In this document: positions 8,277 through 17,815 of the stretch, piece by piece
Layout of the letters: every line of letters starts with the position of its first letter
How positions within the stretch are numbered: position 1 is the stretch's first letter
Assembly: GCA_903872075.1 (NCBI GenBank)
Contig: CAIQJF010000050.1
Location: 1 to 60,703 of the forward strand
Origin: an uncultured Caulobacteraceae bacterium
GTDB lineage: Bacteria > Pseudomonadota > Alphaproteobacteria > Caulobacterales > Caulobacteraceae
DNA: 60,703 nucleotides
Direction of reading: 5' to 3'
Made by a program: the position numbers and the translations under genes
The notes under the pieces: generated by a model
Database searches by the model: none
The model's input: only the letters and a program-made list of their open reading frames with translations
What the model was told of the DNA's origin: nothing

Positions 8277-8491
8277 GACTATCCCGGTTCGAACACCTGC
8301 GACCGCCGCGGCCAGCCTGACGTTGTCCGCTCATATGAGGCCGCCGACGACTCGCAGCCAGCGGCCGCGGCAAATGCCAATTCAAGTGTGGCTCCTCCGC
8401 CACCCCCGAACCCGGATGCCGGCGGGTTTGAAGGCCCGGGCCGGCGGTGTAGAACCACGTCCTTCGATGCCCCTTTTGAGATCAGGACGCC

Positions 8492-9244
8492 ATGCCGCTC
8501 ACGGTCCGCCAGTTCCCCTGTCTTTCGGACAACTACGGTTTCATCGTCCGGGATGACGCCAGCGGCCGCACCGCCTGCGTGGACACGCCCGACGCGGCGG
8601 CCGTCCTCAAGGCGCTCGCCGAGGCCGGATGGGGGCTGGACCTGATCCTCAACACTCACTGGCACCCCGATCACGCCGGCGGCAACGCCGAGATCAAGGC
8701 CGCCACCGGCGCCACCGTCGTCGGTCCGGCCGAGGTGGCGCGGATTTCGCCGCTCGACCGGACCGTATCGGACGGGGATGAGGCGATGCTGGGCGAAACC
8801 CGGTTTTCGGTGATCGGCTGCGGTGGCCACACTCTCGGCCATGTCGCCTATTTCGATGCGGTGAGCCAGACCGCCTTCGTCGGCGACACCCTGTTCGCGC
8901 TCGGGTGCGGGCGGGTGTTCGAAGGCACCGCCGAACAGATGTGGACGAGCCTCCAGAAGCTGGCGGCGCTGCCGGACGACACGACCGTCTATTGCGCCCA
9001 CGAGTACACCGCCTCGAACGCCCGGTTCGCCCTGAGCGTCGATTCCGACCCTGCGTTGAAGGCCCGCACGGACGACATCTTCGCCGCGCGCGGGCGCGGC
9101 GAACCGACAGTGCCGACATGGATCGGTCTGGAGAAGGCGACAAACCCCTTCCTCCGCGCACCGCTGATCGCCGGCCAGGCGGGGCGGCCCGACTTCGAAG
9201 CCTTCGCCGCGGTCAGGGCCGCCAAGGACAGCTTCAAGGGCTGA
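8492..9244 (+). CDS. gloB: Hydroxyacylglutathione hydrolase (glyoxalase II)
   Basis: A 250-residue metallo-beta-lactamase-fold enzyme that hydrolyses S-D-lactoylglutathione to D-lactate and glutathione, the second step of methylglyoxal detoxification. The metal motif THWHPDH is at residues 55-61. The downstream His and Asp ligands are in GGHTLGHVAYF and FVGDTLFALGCGR, and YCAHEYTASNARFA is the glutathione-binding and last His region. C-terminal RAAKDSFKG ends at the expected length. It is divergent from the methyltransferase, separated by 215 bases. The stop lies 35 bases from the convergent phaB stop. Confidence 0.96.
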   Translation: MPLTVRQFPCLSDNYGFIVRDDASGRTACVDTPDAAAVLKALAEAGWGLDLILNTHWHPDHAGGNAEIKAATGATVVGPAEVARISPLDRTVSDGDEAMLGETRFSVIGCGGHTLGHVAYFDAVSQTAFVGDTLFALGCGRVFEGTAEQMWTSLQKLAALPDDTTVYCAHEYTASNARFALSVDSDPALKARTDDIFAARGRGEPTVPTWIGLEKATNPFLRAPLIAGQAGRPDFEAFAAVRAAKDSFKG

Positions 9245-9279
9245 GCGGCGGTCGTCACCGGGGCGCCGACGGCGGCGGT

Positions 9280-10005
9280 TCAGCCGGTGATGTACTGGCC
9301 GCCGTTCACTGTCAGGGTGGCGCCGGTGATGAACCCCGCGTCCTCCGCCGCCAGGAAGGCGACCGAGCGCGCGATCTCGTCGGCCATGCCCAGACGACCC
9401 ACCGGAATGCCGGCAATGATCTGGTCCAGCACGGCCTTGGGAACGGCGCTGACCATCTCGGTGTCGATATAGCCCGGCGCGATGGTATTGACTGTGATTC
9501 CCTTCTTGGCGTTCTCCTGAGCCAGGGCCTTGGAGAAGCCGATCATCCCGGCCTTGGCCGCTGAATAGTTGGTCTGACCGATCTGGCCCTTCTGGCCGTT
9601 GATCGAACTGATGTTGATGATGCGACCGTAGTTCCGCTCGCGCATGCCTTCGATGACGTTGCGCGTCATGTTGAAGATCGAGGCGAGGTTCACGTGAATG
9701 ACCTCGTTCCACTGCTCTTCCGTCATGCGGTGCAGCACGGCGTCGCGGGTGATGCCGGCATTGTTGACCAGCACATCAATGGGGCCGAGTTCCGCCTCCA
9801 CCGTCTTCACCGCCGCGGCGCAGTCGGCGAAGGACGAGACATTGCCCTTGACGACGAAAAGACCCAGCTCGGAAGCGGCGGCGTTCGCGGCCACCTCATT
9901 GCCGGCATAGCCGGCGGCCACCTTGTAGCCGGCGGCCCGAAGCCGCGCGCTGATCGCCCGGCCGATACCCCGGGTCCCGCCCGTCACGAACGCCACTCTG
10001 GTCAT
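9280..10005 (-). CDS. phaB: NADPH-dependent acetoacetyl-CoA reductase
   Basis: A 241-residue short-chain dehydrogenase that reduces acetoacetyl-CoA to (R)-3-hydroxybutyryl-CoA, the monomer for polyhydroxybutyrate. The cofactor motif TGGTRGIG is at residues 8-15, NNAG at 81-84, and the catalytic residues are Ser134, Tyr147 and Lys151. The sequence RNYGRIINISSINGQKGQIGQ closely matches PhaB rather than FabG. It lies 102 bases downstream of phaA on the same strand, as in classic phaAB operons. The polymerase gene phaC is not in the window. The 102-base gap contains no obvious terminator, so phaA and phaB are probably co-transcribed. Confidence 0.95.
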   Translation of the reverse strand: MTRVAFVTGGTRGIGRAISARLRAAGYKVAAGYAGNEVAANAAASELGLFVVKGNVSSFADCAAAVKTVEAELGPIDVLVNNAGITRDAVLHRMTEEQWNEVIHVNLASIFNMTRNVIEGMRERNYGRIINISSINGQKGQIGQTNYSAAKAGMIGFSKALAQENAKKGITVNTIAPGYIDTEMVSAVPKAVLDQIIAGIPVGRLGMADEIARSVAFLAAEDAGFITGATLTVNGGQYITG

Positions 10006-10107
10006 GGGTGTGTGTCTTCCCGCTCGCGTACGGCGCGTTGAACAGCGCCGCTTCCCGCCTCACGCAATGCTAACGCGCGGGAGGAAGGAACCGAAGGCGA
10101 AAAGTTG

Positions 10108-11283
10108 TCAGACGGCCTCGACGCACATGGCCACACCCATGCCGCCGCCGACGCACAGGGTGGCGAGACCCTTCCGGGCGCCGGACCGCTGCATCTCGTG
10201 GATCAGGGTGGTCAGGATCCGCGCGCCCGAAGCGCCGATGGGATGGCCGATGGCGATCGCGCCGCCGTTGACGTTCACCTTGTCGGTGTCCAGGCCCAGT
10301 TCCCGGACCACCGAGATCGACTGGGCGGCGAAGGCCTCGTTGGATTCGATGAGGTCGAGGTCGGCGATCTTCCAGCCGGCCTTTTCCAGGGCCTTTTTGG
10401 TGGCGGGGATCGGCCCGGTGCCCATGATGTCGGGCTCGACCCCGGCGTGCGCCCAGGAGGCGATGCGGACCAGGGGCTTGAGGCCGCGACGAGCCGCCTC
10501 TTCGGCGGTCATGAGGACCAGGGCGGCGGCGCCGTCATTGAGACCCGACGCATTGGCCGCCGTCACCGAGCCGTCCTTGGTGAAGGCCGGGCGCAGGCCC
10601 GAAAGGGCCTCATAGGTCACGCCATGACGGATGAATTCGTCCTGATCGACGACCACGTCGCCCTTGCGGCCCTTGATCGTCACGGCGGCGATCTCACCGG
10701 CAAAGCGGCCGCTCTTCTGGGCGGCCTCGGCCTTGTTCTGAGACGCCACGGCGAAACGATCCTGGTCTTCGCGGGTGATCTGCCAGCGGGCGGCGATGTT
10801 CTCGGCCGTCTGGCCCATATGATAGCCATGGAAGGCGTCCCACAGGCCGTCCTTGATCATGGTGTCCACAAAGCCGAGGTCGCCCATCTTCTGGCCGGCC
10901 CGGATGTTGGCGGCGTGAGGCGACTGGCTCATGCTCTCCTGACCGCCTGCGATGACGATCTTGGCGTCGCCCTGAGCGATCTGCTGGGCGGCCAGGGCGA
11001 CCGCGCGAAGGCCCGAGCCGCACAGCTGGTTCAGGCTCCAGGCCGGGCTCTCCACAGGGATTCCGGCGTTGATCGAGGCCTGGCGGGCCGGACCCTGGCC
11101 GGCGCCGGCCTGCAGCACCTGGCCCATGATCACCTCGTCGACATCGGCCGCCGTGATGCCCGCCCGCTCGATGGCGGCCTTGATGGCGACCTTGCCGAGA
11201 TCATGCGCCGGCACACCTGCGAAGGCGCCGTTGAAAGAGCCCACGGGCGTGCGGGCGGCGGACACGATGACGATGTCGGTCAT
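10108..11283 (-). CDS. phaA: Acetyl-CoA acetyltransferase (beta-ketothiolase)
   Basis: A 391-residue biosynthetic thiolase that condenses two acetyl-CoA to acetoacetyl-CoA, the first step of PHB synthesis. The acyl-accepting Cys88 is in [10 protein letters not shown], His347 in [13 protein letters not shown] and the proton-shuttling Cys377 in [10 protein letters not shown]. Full length, no anomalies. It is transcribed away from phaR. On the minus strand upstream of the start, GTGCTATAAG resembles a Caulobacter -10 box (near 11330-11337). A near-match to a PhaR-type site is centred in the 183-base divergent gap. Confidence 0.95.
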   Translation of the reverse strand: MTDIVIVSAARTPVGSFNGAFAGVPAHDLGKVAIKAAIERAGITAADVDEVIMGQVLQAGAGQGPARQASINAGIPVESPAWSLNQLCGSGLRAVALAAQQIAQGDAKIVIAGGQESMSQSPHAANIRAGQKMGDLGFVDTMIKDGLWDAFHGYHMGQTAENIAARWQITREDQDRFAVASQNKAEAAQKSGRFAGEIAAVTIKGRKGDVVVDQDEFIRHGVTYEALSGLRPAFTKDGSVTAANASGLNDGAAALVLMTAEEAARRGLKPLVRIASWAHAGVEPDIMGTGPIPATKKALEKAGWKIADLDLIESNEAFAAQSISVVRELGLDTDKVNVNGGAIAIGHPIGASGARILTTLIHEMQRSGARKGLATLCVGGGMGVAMCVEAV

Positions 11284-11369
11284 GACGATCGGCTCCAGTT
11301 ATTGTCAGGATCGGAAGAGGAAGACGGCACTTATAGCACAACGCCCTGCGGCGTCTCGCCCCAGCGATG

Positions 11370-11380
11370 CTGCAACGCAC
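11370..11380. promoter_or_regulatory. Candidate PhaR operator midway between phaA and phaR
   Basis: CTGC-AAC-GCAC, a one-mismatch match to CTGC-N3-GCAG, the architecture I recall for PhaR sites in Rhodobacter. It sits exactly in the middle of the divergent gap, 86 bases from each start codon. PhaR-type repressors commonly control phaA/phaB and themselves. This is a candidate on sequence grounds only. Confidence 0.45.
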
Positions 11381-11466
11381 TAGCCTAGAGTGTCCGTATG
11401 CGCGATAGTGAAACCGAAACGGCCGGACACCATCGCCGAGGCCCATGACGAGAAGCAAGACCTGAC

Positions 11467-12072
11467 ATGCCGAGCGATACCGAGACGGGCGCTCATCGCG
11501 GTGGCGGTGAGCGGATCATCATCCAGAAATACGCCAATCGCCGACTCTACAACAAGGCGACGAGCAGCTACATCACCCTGGAAGACCTGTCCAAAATGGT
11601 GAAGGACGGCGTTGAATTCGAAGTTCGCGACGCCAAGAGCGGGGATGATATCACCCGCAAGGTCCTCACCCAGATCATCTTCGAAGAAGAAGGCCGTGGT
11701 CAGAACCTGCTGCCGATTCAGTTCCTTCGGCAGTTGATCGGCTTCTACGGCGACCGCATGCAAGCCTTCCTGCCGAGCTATCTGGAACTCTCGCTCGACA
11801 GCTTCATCCGCCAGCAGGAACGCATGCGCGAACAGATGACGCACGTCACGCCGCCGAGCATGGGAATTTTCGACGAACAGATCCGCCAGAACATGCTGTT
11901 GTTCGATCGGGCCATGAAGATGTTCACGCCGTTCGCCTTCCGGCCAGAGGAAGCCGCCGCGCCTCCGACGCCGAAGCCCGCGACGGCCAAGGACGACGAC
12001 AGCCTGGCCGAACTGAAGAAGCAGATGGCGGCCATGCAGGCCCAGCTCAGCGCCCTGAGCAAGGACGCCTGA
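11467..12072 (+). CDS. phaR: Polyhydroxyalkanoate synthesis repressor PhaR
   Basis: A 201-residue regulator with the N-terminal PHB/PHA accumulation regulator DNA-binding domain (about residues 15-75, containing IIIQKYANRRLYN and YITLEDLSKMV), followed by the PHB_acc domain (LPIQFLRQLIGFYGDRMQ). The C-terminus is an Ala/Pro-rich linker ending in a short coiled coil (LAELKKQMAAMQAQL). PhaR binds both DNA and PHB granules; when granules form it is titrated off and phasin genes are derepressed. It is divergent from phaA and convergent with the SDR gene, 13 bases apart. A candidate site lies upstream and another near hbd (54782-54794). Confidence 0.95.
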   Translation: MPSDTETGAHRGGGERIIIQKYANRRLYNKATSSYITLEDLSKMVKDGVEFEVRDAKSGDDITRKVLTQIIFEEEGRGQNLLPIQFLRQLIGFYGDRMQAFLPSYLELSLDSFIRQQERMREQMTHVTPPSMGIFDEQIRQNMLLFDRAMKMFTPFAFRPEEAAAPPTPKPATAKDDDSLAELKKQMAAMQAQLSALSKDA

Positions 12073-12085
12073 GCCCCCTCACGCG

Positions 12086-12868
12086 CTAGAAAATGGCGTA
12101 GCCGCCGTCGATCAGGAAGCTGTCGCCGGTGTGGTATCGTGAGGCGTCCGACGCCAGATAGACCGCGATGCCGCCGAAATCCTCGGGTTCGCCCCAGCGG
12201 CGGACCGGCACGCGCCCGATCACCTTCTCGTTGAATACCGCCGACTCCTGGCTGCGGGCCGTCATGTCCGTAGCGATCCAGCCGGGCAGGATGGCGTTGG
12301 CGCGCACGCCGTAGCGGGCGTGCTCAACGGCGATGGCCTTCATCATGGCGATCACCCCGCCCTTGGTGGCGGCGTAGGCCTCGTTGCGGGCGGCGCCGTC
12401 GACAGCCGCCAGAGACGCGGTGACGGCGATGGAACCGCCAGGATCGCCCGCCTTGGCGCGCGCGACCATGTGCTTGCAGGCCTCGCGGCAGGTGAAGAAC
12501 GCGCCCTCGAGATTGACCGCCATGTTGCGGCGCCAGATTTCCACGCTCATCTCGGAGAATGACGCCGCCCCGGCGCCGATCCCGGCGTTGGCGATGACCG
12601 TATCGATGCGGCCCATGGCGGTCGCGGCCTCGGCCATGGCGGCGACCACCGCCGCCTCGTCGGACACATCGACCTTCTGGGCCAGCACCCGCACGCCCAG
12701 GCGGGTGAGTTCGCCCTCGGCCGCCAGATTGTGCGTCTCGCTGGTCCCCCAGATGACAACGTCGGCGCCAGCCTCGGCCATGGCCCGGGCCATGCCAAGA
12801 CCGATGCCGCGATTGCCGCCGGTGACCAGGGCGACCTTGCCGGTCAGGTTGAACGGCGCGTAGGCCAT
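12086..12868 (-). CDS. SDR family NAD(P)-dependent oxidoreductase
   Basis: A 260-residue classical short-chain dehydrogenase with the cofactor motif TGGNRGIG at residues 16-23, NAG at ~94-96, and the catalytic Ser152, Tyr165 and Lys169 (YAATK). It resembles gluconate 5-dehydrogenase or 3-oxoacyl reductase-like enzymes, but the substrate cannot be read from sequence. The first residues after the Met (AYAPFNLTGKVALVTGG) are typical. A perfect 15-bp palindrome (12884-12898) lies 16-30 bases upstream of the ATG, so the gene is probably controlled by a dedicated repressor that is not encoded next to it. Confidence 0.85.
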   Translation of the reverse strand: MAYAPFNLTGKVALVTGGNRGIGLGMARAMAEAGADVVIWGTSETHNLAAEGELTRLGVRVLAQKVDVSDEAAVVAAMAEAATAMGRIDTVIANAGIGAGAASFSEMSVEIWRRNMAVNLEGAFFTCREACKHMVARAKAGDPGGSIAVTASLAAVDGAARNEAYAATKGGVIAMMKAIAVEHARYGVRANAILPGWIATDMTARSQESAVFNEKVIGRVPVRRWGEPEDFGGIAVYLASDASRYHTGDSFLIDGGYAIF

Positions 12869-12883
12869 GAGCGTTCCCTCGGA

Positions 12884-12898
12884 ATTGTTCTGAACAAT
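12884..12898. promoter_or_regulatory. Perfect palindromic operator candidate before the SDR gene
   Basis: ATTGTTC-T-GAACAAT: two perfect 7-base arms around one central base, starting 16 bases upstream of the SDR start codon (minus strand) and just upstream of its GAGGGA ribosome-binding site. The shape and length are typical of TetR- or MarR-type operators at a transcription start. A short AT-rich perfect palindrome stands out in this GC-rich sequence. Confidence 0.55.
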
Positions 12899-13026
12899 GG
12901 CCGGTCACAGGCCGCGTTTCGGGAGCTTCGTCAAGGCGGCCCATGCCGGGTGGAGACGCCACCCCCCTTCGCGACCGACGCGGGGCCTGATAGAGGGCTC
13001 AGTCCCACTACCGCTGGAGCCTCGCC

Positions 13027-14877
13027 ATGCCCGTCTATCGGTCACGCACGACAACCCACGGCCGCAACATGGCCGGCGCCCGCGGCCTGTGGCGCGCCAC
13101 AGGGATGAAGGACGAAGATTTCGGCAAGCCGATCATCGCCATCGTCAATTCCTTCACCCAGTTCGTGCCCGGCCATGTGCATCTGAAGGACATCGGCCAG
13201 CTGGTGGCTCGGGAAGTGGAGCGCGCCGGCGGCGTGGCCAAGGAATTCAACACCATCGCGGTGGACGACGGCATCGCCATGGGCCACGCCGGCATGCTCT
13301 ACAGCCTGCCCTCCCGCGACCTGATCGCCGACAGCGTCGAATACATGGTCAACGCCCACTGCGCGGACGCCATGGTCTGCATCTCCAACTGCGACAAGAT
13401 CACGCCCGGCATGCTGATGGCCGCCCTGCGCATCAACATTCCCGCCGTGTTCGTCTCCGGCGGCCCCATGGAAGCCGGCAAGGTCCTGCTCTCCACCGGA
13501 TCACGCAAGGTCGACCTGATCGACGCCATGATCGTGGCGGCCGACGAGAGCGTGTCGGACGCCGACGTGGCGATCATGGAGCGCTCCGCCTGTCCGACCT
13601 GCGGCTCGTGCTCGGGTATGTTCACGGCCAATTCCATGAACTGTCTGACCGAGGCTCTGGGTCTGTCCCTGCCCGGAAACGGCTCGATCCTGGCCACCCA
13701 CGCCGACCGGGAAAAGCTGTTCCTCGACGCCGGTCGCCTGATCGTCAGCCTGGCGCGCCGCTGGTACGAACAGGACGACGCCAGCGCCCTGCCCCGCTCG
13801 ATCGCCAATTTCTCGGCCTTCGAGAACGCCATGAGCCTCGACATCGCCATGGGCGGCTCGACCAACACCGTGCTGCACCTGTTGGCGGCGGCCCATGAGG
13901 CCGACGTCGACTTCACCATGGCCGACATCGACCGGCTGTCGCGCGGCGTGCCCTGCCTCTGCAAGGTCGCCCCCTCCAAGGCCGATGTGCATATGGAGGA
14001 CGTCCACCGGGCCGGCGGCATTATGGCCATCCTCGGCGAGATGGAGCGCGCGGGCCTGCTCAAAACCGAGTCTCCGACGGTCCATGCCCCCACGTTGGGA
14101 GACGCGATCAACCGCTGGGACATCCGCCGCACCAACGACACGGACGTGCAGACGATGTATCGGGCCGCGCCCGGCGGCGTGCCCACCCAGGTCGCCTTCA
14201 GCCAGGCCCGGCGCTGGGAGGCGCTGGACCTCGACCGTCAGGGCGGTGTGGTGCGGGACGCCGAACACGCCTTTTCGCAGGACGGCGGCCTGGCCGTTCT
14301 CACCGGTAATCTGGCCCTGGACGGCTGTATCGTGAAGACCGCGGGCGTGGACGAGAGCATCCTGAAGTTCACCGGCCCGGCCCGGGTCTATGAGAGCCAG
14401 GACGACGCGGTCTCGGCGATCCTCACCGGCAAGGTGAAGGAAGGCGACGTGGTGGTGATCCGCTACGAGGGGCCGCGCGGCGGCCCCGGCATGCAGGAAA
14501 TGCTCTATCCGACCAGCTATCTGAAATCGAAGGGCCTGGGCAAAGCCTGCGCCCTCATCACCGACGGGCGGTTCTCCGGCGGCACCTCCGGCCTCTCCAT
14601 CGGTCACGTTTCGCCGGAAGCGGCCGAGGGCGGCGAAATCGGCCTGGTGCGGGACGACGACCTGATTGAGATCGACATCCCCGCACGCACCATTCGGCTG
14701 GCCGTCGCCCCGGCCGAACTGGCGGCGCGGCGCACGGCGATGGAGGCGAAGGGCGCGGACGCCTGGCGGCCGGTCGGCCGGGAACGAAAGGTCTCCACCG
14801 CCCTGCAGGCCTACGCCGCCATGACCACCAGCGCGGCTCGCGGCGCGGTGCGTGACCTCAGCCGGCTGAAGATCTAG
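13027..14877 (+). CDS. ilvD: Dihydroxy-acid dehydratase
   Basis: A 616-residue enzyme of valine, isoleucine and CoA precursor synthesis that dehydrates 2,3-dihydroxy-isovalerate and -methylvalerate to the 2-oxo acids. Iron-sulfur and active-site segments are visible: [43 protein letters not shown], and the C-terminal [19 protein letters not shown]. Full length and intact. A GGAG ribosome-binding site lies upstream (GCTGGAGCCTCGCC then ATG). No leader peptide or attenuator is apparent in the 158-base upstream gap. The stop is one base away from the stop of the convergent FAD-linked oxidase. Confidence 0.97.
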   Translation: MPVYRSRTTTHGRNMAGARGLWRATGMKDEDFGKPIIAIVNSFTQFVPGHVHLKDIGQLVAREVERAGGVAKEFNTIAVDDGIAMGHAGMLYSLPSRDLIADSVEYMVNAHCADAMVCISNCDKITPGMLMAALRINIPAVFVSGGPMEAGKVLLSTGSRKVDLIDAMIVAADESVSDADVAIMERSACPTCGSCSGMFTANSMNCLTEALGLSLPGNGSILATHADREKLFLDAGRLIVSLARRWYEQDDASALPRSIANFSAFENAMSLDIAMGGSTNTVLHLLAAAHEADVDFTMADIDRLSRGVPCLCKVAPSKADVHMEDVHRAGGIMAILGEMERAGLLKTESPTVHAPTLGDAINRWDIRRTNDTDVQTMYRAAPGGVPTQVAFSQARRWEALDLDRQGGVVRDAEHAFSQDGGLAVLTGNLALDGCIVKTAGVDESILKFTGPARVYESQDDAVSAILTGKVKEGDVVVIRYEGPRGGPGMQEMLYPTSYLKSKGLGKACALITDGRFSGGTSGLSIGHVSPEAAEGGEIGLVRDDDLIEIDIPARTIRLAVAPAELAARRTAMEAKGADAWRPVGRERKVSTALQAYAAMTTSAARGAVRDLSRLKI

Positions 14878-14878
14878 A

Positions 14879-16288
14879 TCAGAACAGAACCCGCGGGTTC
14901 ATGATGCGGCCGGGGTCGAGCGCCGCCCGCACTGCCCGCAGAGCGGCCACCTCCACCGGACTCTTGTAGAGCAGCGCCTCGGCGGTCTTCATGGTTCCCA
15001 GGCCATGCTCGGCGCTGATCGACCCGCCGAGCGAGGCGATGAGATCGTGGACCAACCGGGCGCCCTCGTCGCGCCGCGCGGCGTGCAGGGCCGGATCCGC
15101 GCCGAGCGGTCCCAGCACATCGAAGTGGATGTTGCCGTCGCCCAGATGGCCGAAGGCGTCGATCCTGATCCCCGGATAGCGTGAGGTGAGCGCCGCGGCG
15201 GCCGTGTCGAGAAATTCGGCGATCCGCGAGATCGGCACGGAGACGTCATGCTTCCAGGCCGGCCCTTCCGGCTTCTGGGCGGCGGACTGACCCTCTCGCA
15301 GCGCCCAGAAGGCCTTGGCCTGTTCGCCGCTCTGGGCCAGGGCCGCATCGACGATCAGGCCGCGCCCTAGGGCGTCGCTGAGCAAGGCCTCCAGCGCCGC
15401 CTCGGCCGCGCCCGGCCGGGCGCTCGCCACCTCGATCAGCACGGCCCAGGGCGTGCGGGTTTCCAGCGGATTGCGCAGGCCCGGCAGATTTCGCACCACC
15501 AGTTCGAGACCAAGGCCGCTGATGATCTCGAACGCCTCCACCTCGCCGCCGGTTTCCGACTTTGCTCTCACGAGCAGATCGATGGCCTTGGCCGGCGTCT
15601 CCACGGCGGCGAGGGCCACGGCCCGTGAGGGAAGCACCGGCGCGAGGCGCAGGGCGGCGGCCGTCACCACGCCCAAGGTGCCCTCGGCGCCGATCAGGAG
15701 CTGCTTGAGATCGTAGCCGGTGTTGTCCTTGCGAAGACGGCGCAGGCCGTCCCAGATCTCGCCATTGGGCAGCACCGCCTCCAGGCCGAGCACCAGGCCG
15801 CGCATGGCGCCATAGCGCAGCACGGCCGTGCCGCCGGCGTTGGTGGAGATCAGGCCGCCGAGGGTGGCGGACCCCTCCGACGCCAGATCGATCGGCAGCC
15901 GCCGGCCCATGGTCAGAGCGGCCTCATGCGCCTCGGCGAGGGTGAGGCCCGCTTCGGCGATCAGCACGTCGTCCAGCGGATTGACTTCGCGCACGGCCCG
16001 CAGCCGCTCGGTGGAGAGCAGGATCTCGCCCTGAGGGATCTGTCCCCCGACCAGGCCGGTGTTGCCGCCCTGCGGCGTGATCGCCACCCCCGCGGCGGCG
16101 CAGATCGCCACGACCGCGGCGACCTCGGACGTACTGCCGGGCAGGACCAGCAGGGGCGTGACCCCATGCCAGCGATCCCGCCACTCCACCAGCTTGGGGG
16201 CGAGGCGGTCGGGATCGTCGCTCCAACCTCGCGGGCCCAGGAGCGCTTTCAGACGCGCAATGACATCGGCGGGGACGGACATGATCAT
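14879..16288 (-). CDS. FAD-linked oxidase, D-2-hydroxyacid dehydrogenase (GlcD/D2HGDH-like)
   Basis: A 469-residue flavoprotein of the VAO/PCMH family. The N-terminal FAD-binding domain (~residues 35-215) contains ITPQGGNTGLVGGQIP and a SEGSATLGGLISTNAGG stretch. The C-terminal FAD-oxidase cap has the metal/substrate motif GHLGDGNIHFDV and the terminal ISAEHGLGTMK. These features fit D-2-hydroxyglutarate, D-lactate or glycolate dehydrogenases; the exact substrate is not determinable. The ATG at 16288 has an AGGA ribosome-binding site seven bases upstream; a second ATG lies two codons on. It is the third gene of a minus-strand group: b561, tsaC, then this gene 31 bases later. Confidence 0.88.
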   Translation of the reverse strand: MIMSVPADVIARLKALLGPRGWSDDPDRLAPKLVEWRDRWHGVTPLLVLPGSTSEVAAVVAICAAAGVAITPQGGNTGLVGGQIPQGEILLSTERLRAVREVNPLDDVLIAEAGLTLAEAHEAALTMGRRLPIDLASEGSATLGGLISTNAGGTAVLRYGAMRGLVLGLEAVLPNGEIWDGLRRLRKDNTGYDLKQLLIGAEGTLGVVTAAALRLAPVLPSRAVALAAVETPAKAIDLLVRAKSETGGEVEAFEIISGLGLELVVRNLPGLRNPLETRTPWAVLIEVASARPGAAEAALEALLSDALGRGLIVDAALAQSGEQAKAFWALREGQSAAQKPEGPAWKHDVSVPISRIAEFLDTAAAALTSRYPGIRIDAFGHLGDGNIHFDVLGPLGADPALHAARRDEGARLVHDLIASLGGSISAEHGLGTMKTAEALLYKSPVEVAALRAVRAALDPGRIMNPRVLF

Positions 16289-16319
16289 CGGACCATCCTA
16301 GAATCCCCCGCGGCGGAGG

Positions 16320-17231
16320 TCATCCCACCCACCCGGCCGCCCGGCGGAGACGGTCGTTGATCGCTTCGCCCAGCCCCGTTCCGGGAATCGGCGCCACGGC
16401 GATCGCGACCGGCGACCCGGCGTCCGCGGCCCGCAGAAAAGCGAAGAGATTTGCCGCAGCTTCGGCAAGATCGCCGGAGGCGCTGAGATTGAAGGTCGCC
16501 GGCCCTTCCGGACACGGCCCGAAGGCAAGATAGGCCTCGCCGGGCCGCGGCGCCGCGGCGTCGAGCCGGACCGGAGCCTGGGGCGCATAGTGCCGCGTCA
16601 GGCGGCCGGGTGAGCGCCGGGCGTCGCTCTCCGCCTCGGCCAGCGGGCCGATCAGGTCTTCGATCTGCCCGCGGGTCACCGCGCCGGGCCGTAGCAACCG
16701 CGGCGGTCCATCGAGCACCGAGACCACCGTCGATTCCAGACCGACCTGGCAGGGCCCGCCATCGAGCGCGGCGGCGGCGTAGGGGCCTGTCTCCGCGAGG
16801 GCGGCGGCCAGGGTGGTGGGGCTCGGCCGGCCCGACCGATTGGCGGAAGGCGCCGCAAGAGGCCCGCCGAAGGCTCGCAGCAGCGCCAGGGCGAGGGGAT
16901 GGGCAGGCACGCGGACCGCGATGGTGTCGAGGCCGGCCCGGGCAAGGTCGCTCACGGAACAGTCGGGCCGCGCGGGCGCCACAAGGGTCAGAGGACCGGG
17001 CCAGAACGCCTCCGCCAGCCGCAGCGCCCGTGAGTCCATGTCCGCCAAGGCGACCGCCGCCGAGACATCGGCCACATGGGCGATCAGCGGATTGAACCGT
17101 GGACGCCCCTTGGCGGCGAAAATCTTCGCCACGGCCCTGGCGTCGCGTGCGTCGGCGGCGAGGCCATAGACCGTCTCGGTGGGCATGATCACCAGGTCGC
17201 CCGCGCGCAGGGCGGTGAGGGCGGGTTTCAT
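16320..17231 (-). CDS. tsaC: L-threonylcarbamoyladenylate synthase (Sua5/TsaC long form)
   Basis: Makes threonylcarbamoyl-AMP from threonine, bicarbonate and ATP for the t6A37 modification of ANN-decoding tRNAs. The YrdC domain occupies ~residues 1-190: IMPTETVYGLAADARD, KIFAAKGRPRFNPLIAH, AAPSANRSGRPSPT and LRPGAVTRGQIE. A C-terminal Sua5 domain follows, with RLTRHYAPQAPVRL marking the linker. At 303 residues it is the long Sua5 form, usual in alphaproteobacteria. The ATG overlaps the b561 stop codon (ATGA, 17228-17231), so the two are translationally coupled. Confidence 0.93.
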   Translation of the reverse strand: MKPALTALRAGDLVIMPTETVYGLAADARDARAVAKIFAAKGRPRFNPLIAHVADVSAAVALADMDSRALRLAEAFWPGPLTLVAPARPDCSVSDLARAGLDTIAVRVPAHPLALALLRAFGGPLAAPSANRSGRPSPTTLAAALAETGPYAAAALDGGPCQVGLESTVVSVLDGPPRLLRPGAVTRGQIEDLIGPLAEAESDARRSPGRLTRHYAPQAPVRLDAAAPRPGEAYLAFGPCPEGPATFNLSASGDLAEAAANLFAFLRAADAGSPVAIAVAPIPGTGLGEAINDRLRRAAGWVG

Positions 17232-17815
17232 CCGGCCTGAGTCCCGAGGAAGGGAACCATGCGGCCCATGACGCCGTCACGGAGCAGGAAGAGGTGGCGC
17301 GGTGCGGCGGCCACATGAAGGGCGATGAGGGCATAGGCCAGCTTGGCGATCAGGCCATGCGCCGTCACGAAGGCCTCATGGGCCTGTTTCATTTCAGGAC
17401 CGGGCAGGTGAGCCAGAAGCGCGATCGCCGGCCACTGGACCAGGCCGAACAGCATGATCGGTTTGAAGCGGATGATGACGCTGGCGGAGGACAGAGCCCA
17501 GCCGGTCAGCGGCAGGCCGATCATCACCACATAGAAAAGGACGTGGACGGCGCCGGCCGCGATCCGCGCCCAGGCGTCGACGGCCGCCGGAAGAGGTGGC
17601 GGCGGGGAGACCACACGCCACCCGAGCCGGATCAGGCTCAGCAGCAGAACCGTGAGGCCGATCGATTTGTGCAATTGGACGGGTGTGATCTTGGGGAGGC
17701 CGTTCAACGTATTGAAGTACCAAGCCAGACCGATGTTGCCGATCAACAAAAGCGCGATAAGCCAGTGGAGCGTCATGCCGAAGGCGTTATATCGCGCCTG
17801 ATGGCGTGAGGGCAT
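17228..17815 (-). CDS. Cytochrome b561 family protein
   Basis: A 195-residue membrane protein with four predicted helices. Conserved His residues that would bind two b hemes are seen in MTLHWLIALLLIG, QLHKSIGLTVLLLS and HGLIAKLAYALIALHVAAAPRH. The family includes E. coli CybB, which oxidises ubiquinol and reduces superoxide, and YceI-linked b561 proteins. It is first in a minus-strand group and overlaps tsaC by four bases. The 122-base gap to the divergent acyl-CoA dehydrogenase must carry both promoters; I recognise no clear boxes there. Confidence 0.9.
   Translation of the reverse strand: MPSRHQARYNAFGMTLHWLIALLLIGNIGLAWYFNTLNGLPKITPVQLHKSIGLTVLLLSLIRLGWRVVSPPPPLPAAVDAWARIAAGAVHVLFYVVMIGLPLTGWALSSASVIIRFKPIMLFGLVQWPAIALLAHLPGPEMKQAHEAFVTAHGLIAKLAYALIALHVAAAPRHLFLLRDGVMGRMVPFLGTQAG

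Noticed and set aside
8277..8491. Regulatory site in the methyltransferase/gloB divergent gap
   Set aside because: I saw no convincing promoter boxes or palindromes in these 215 bases.
12884..12898. The SDR palindrome as an alphaproteobacterial LexA box
   Set aside because: LexA boxes there are direct repeats such as GTTC-N7-GTTC. This is a 15-bp inverted repeat with one central base.
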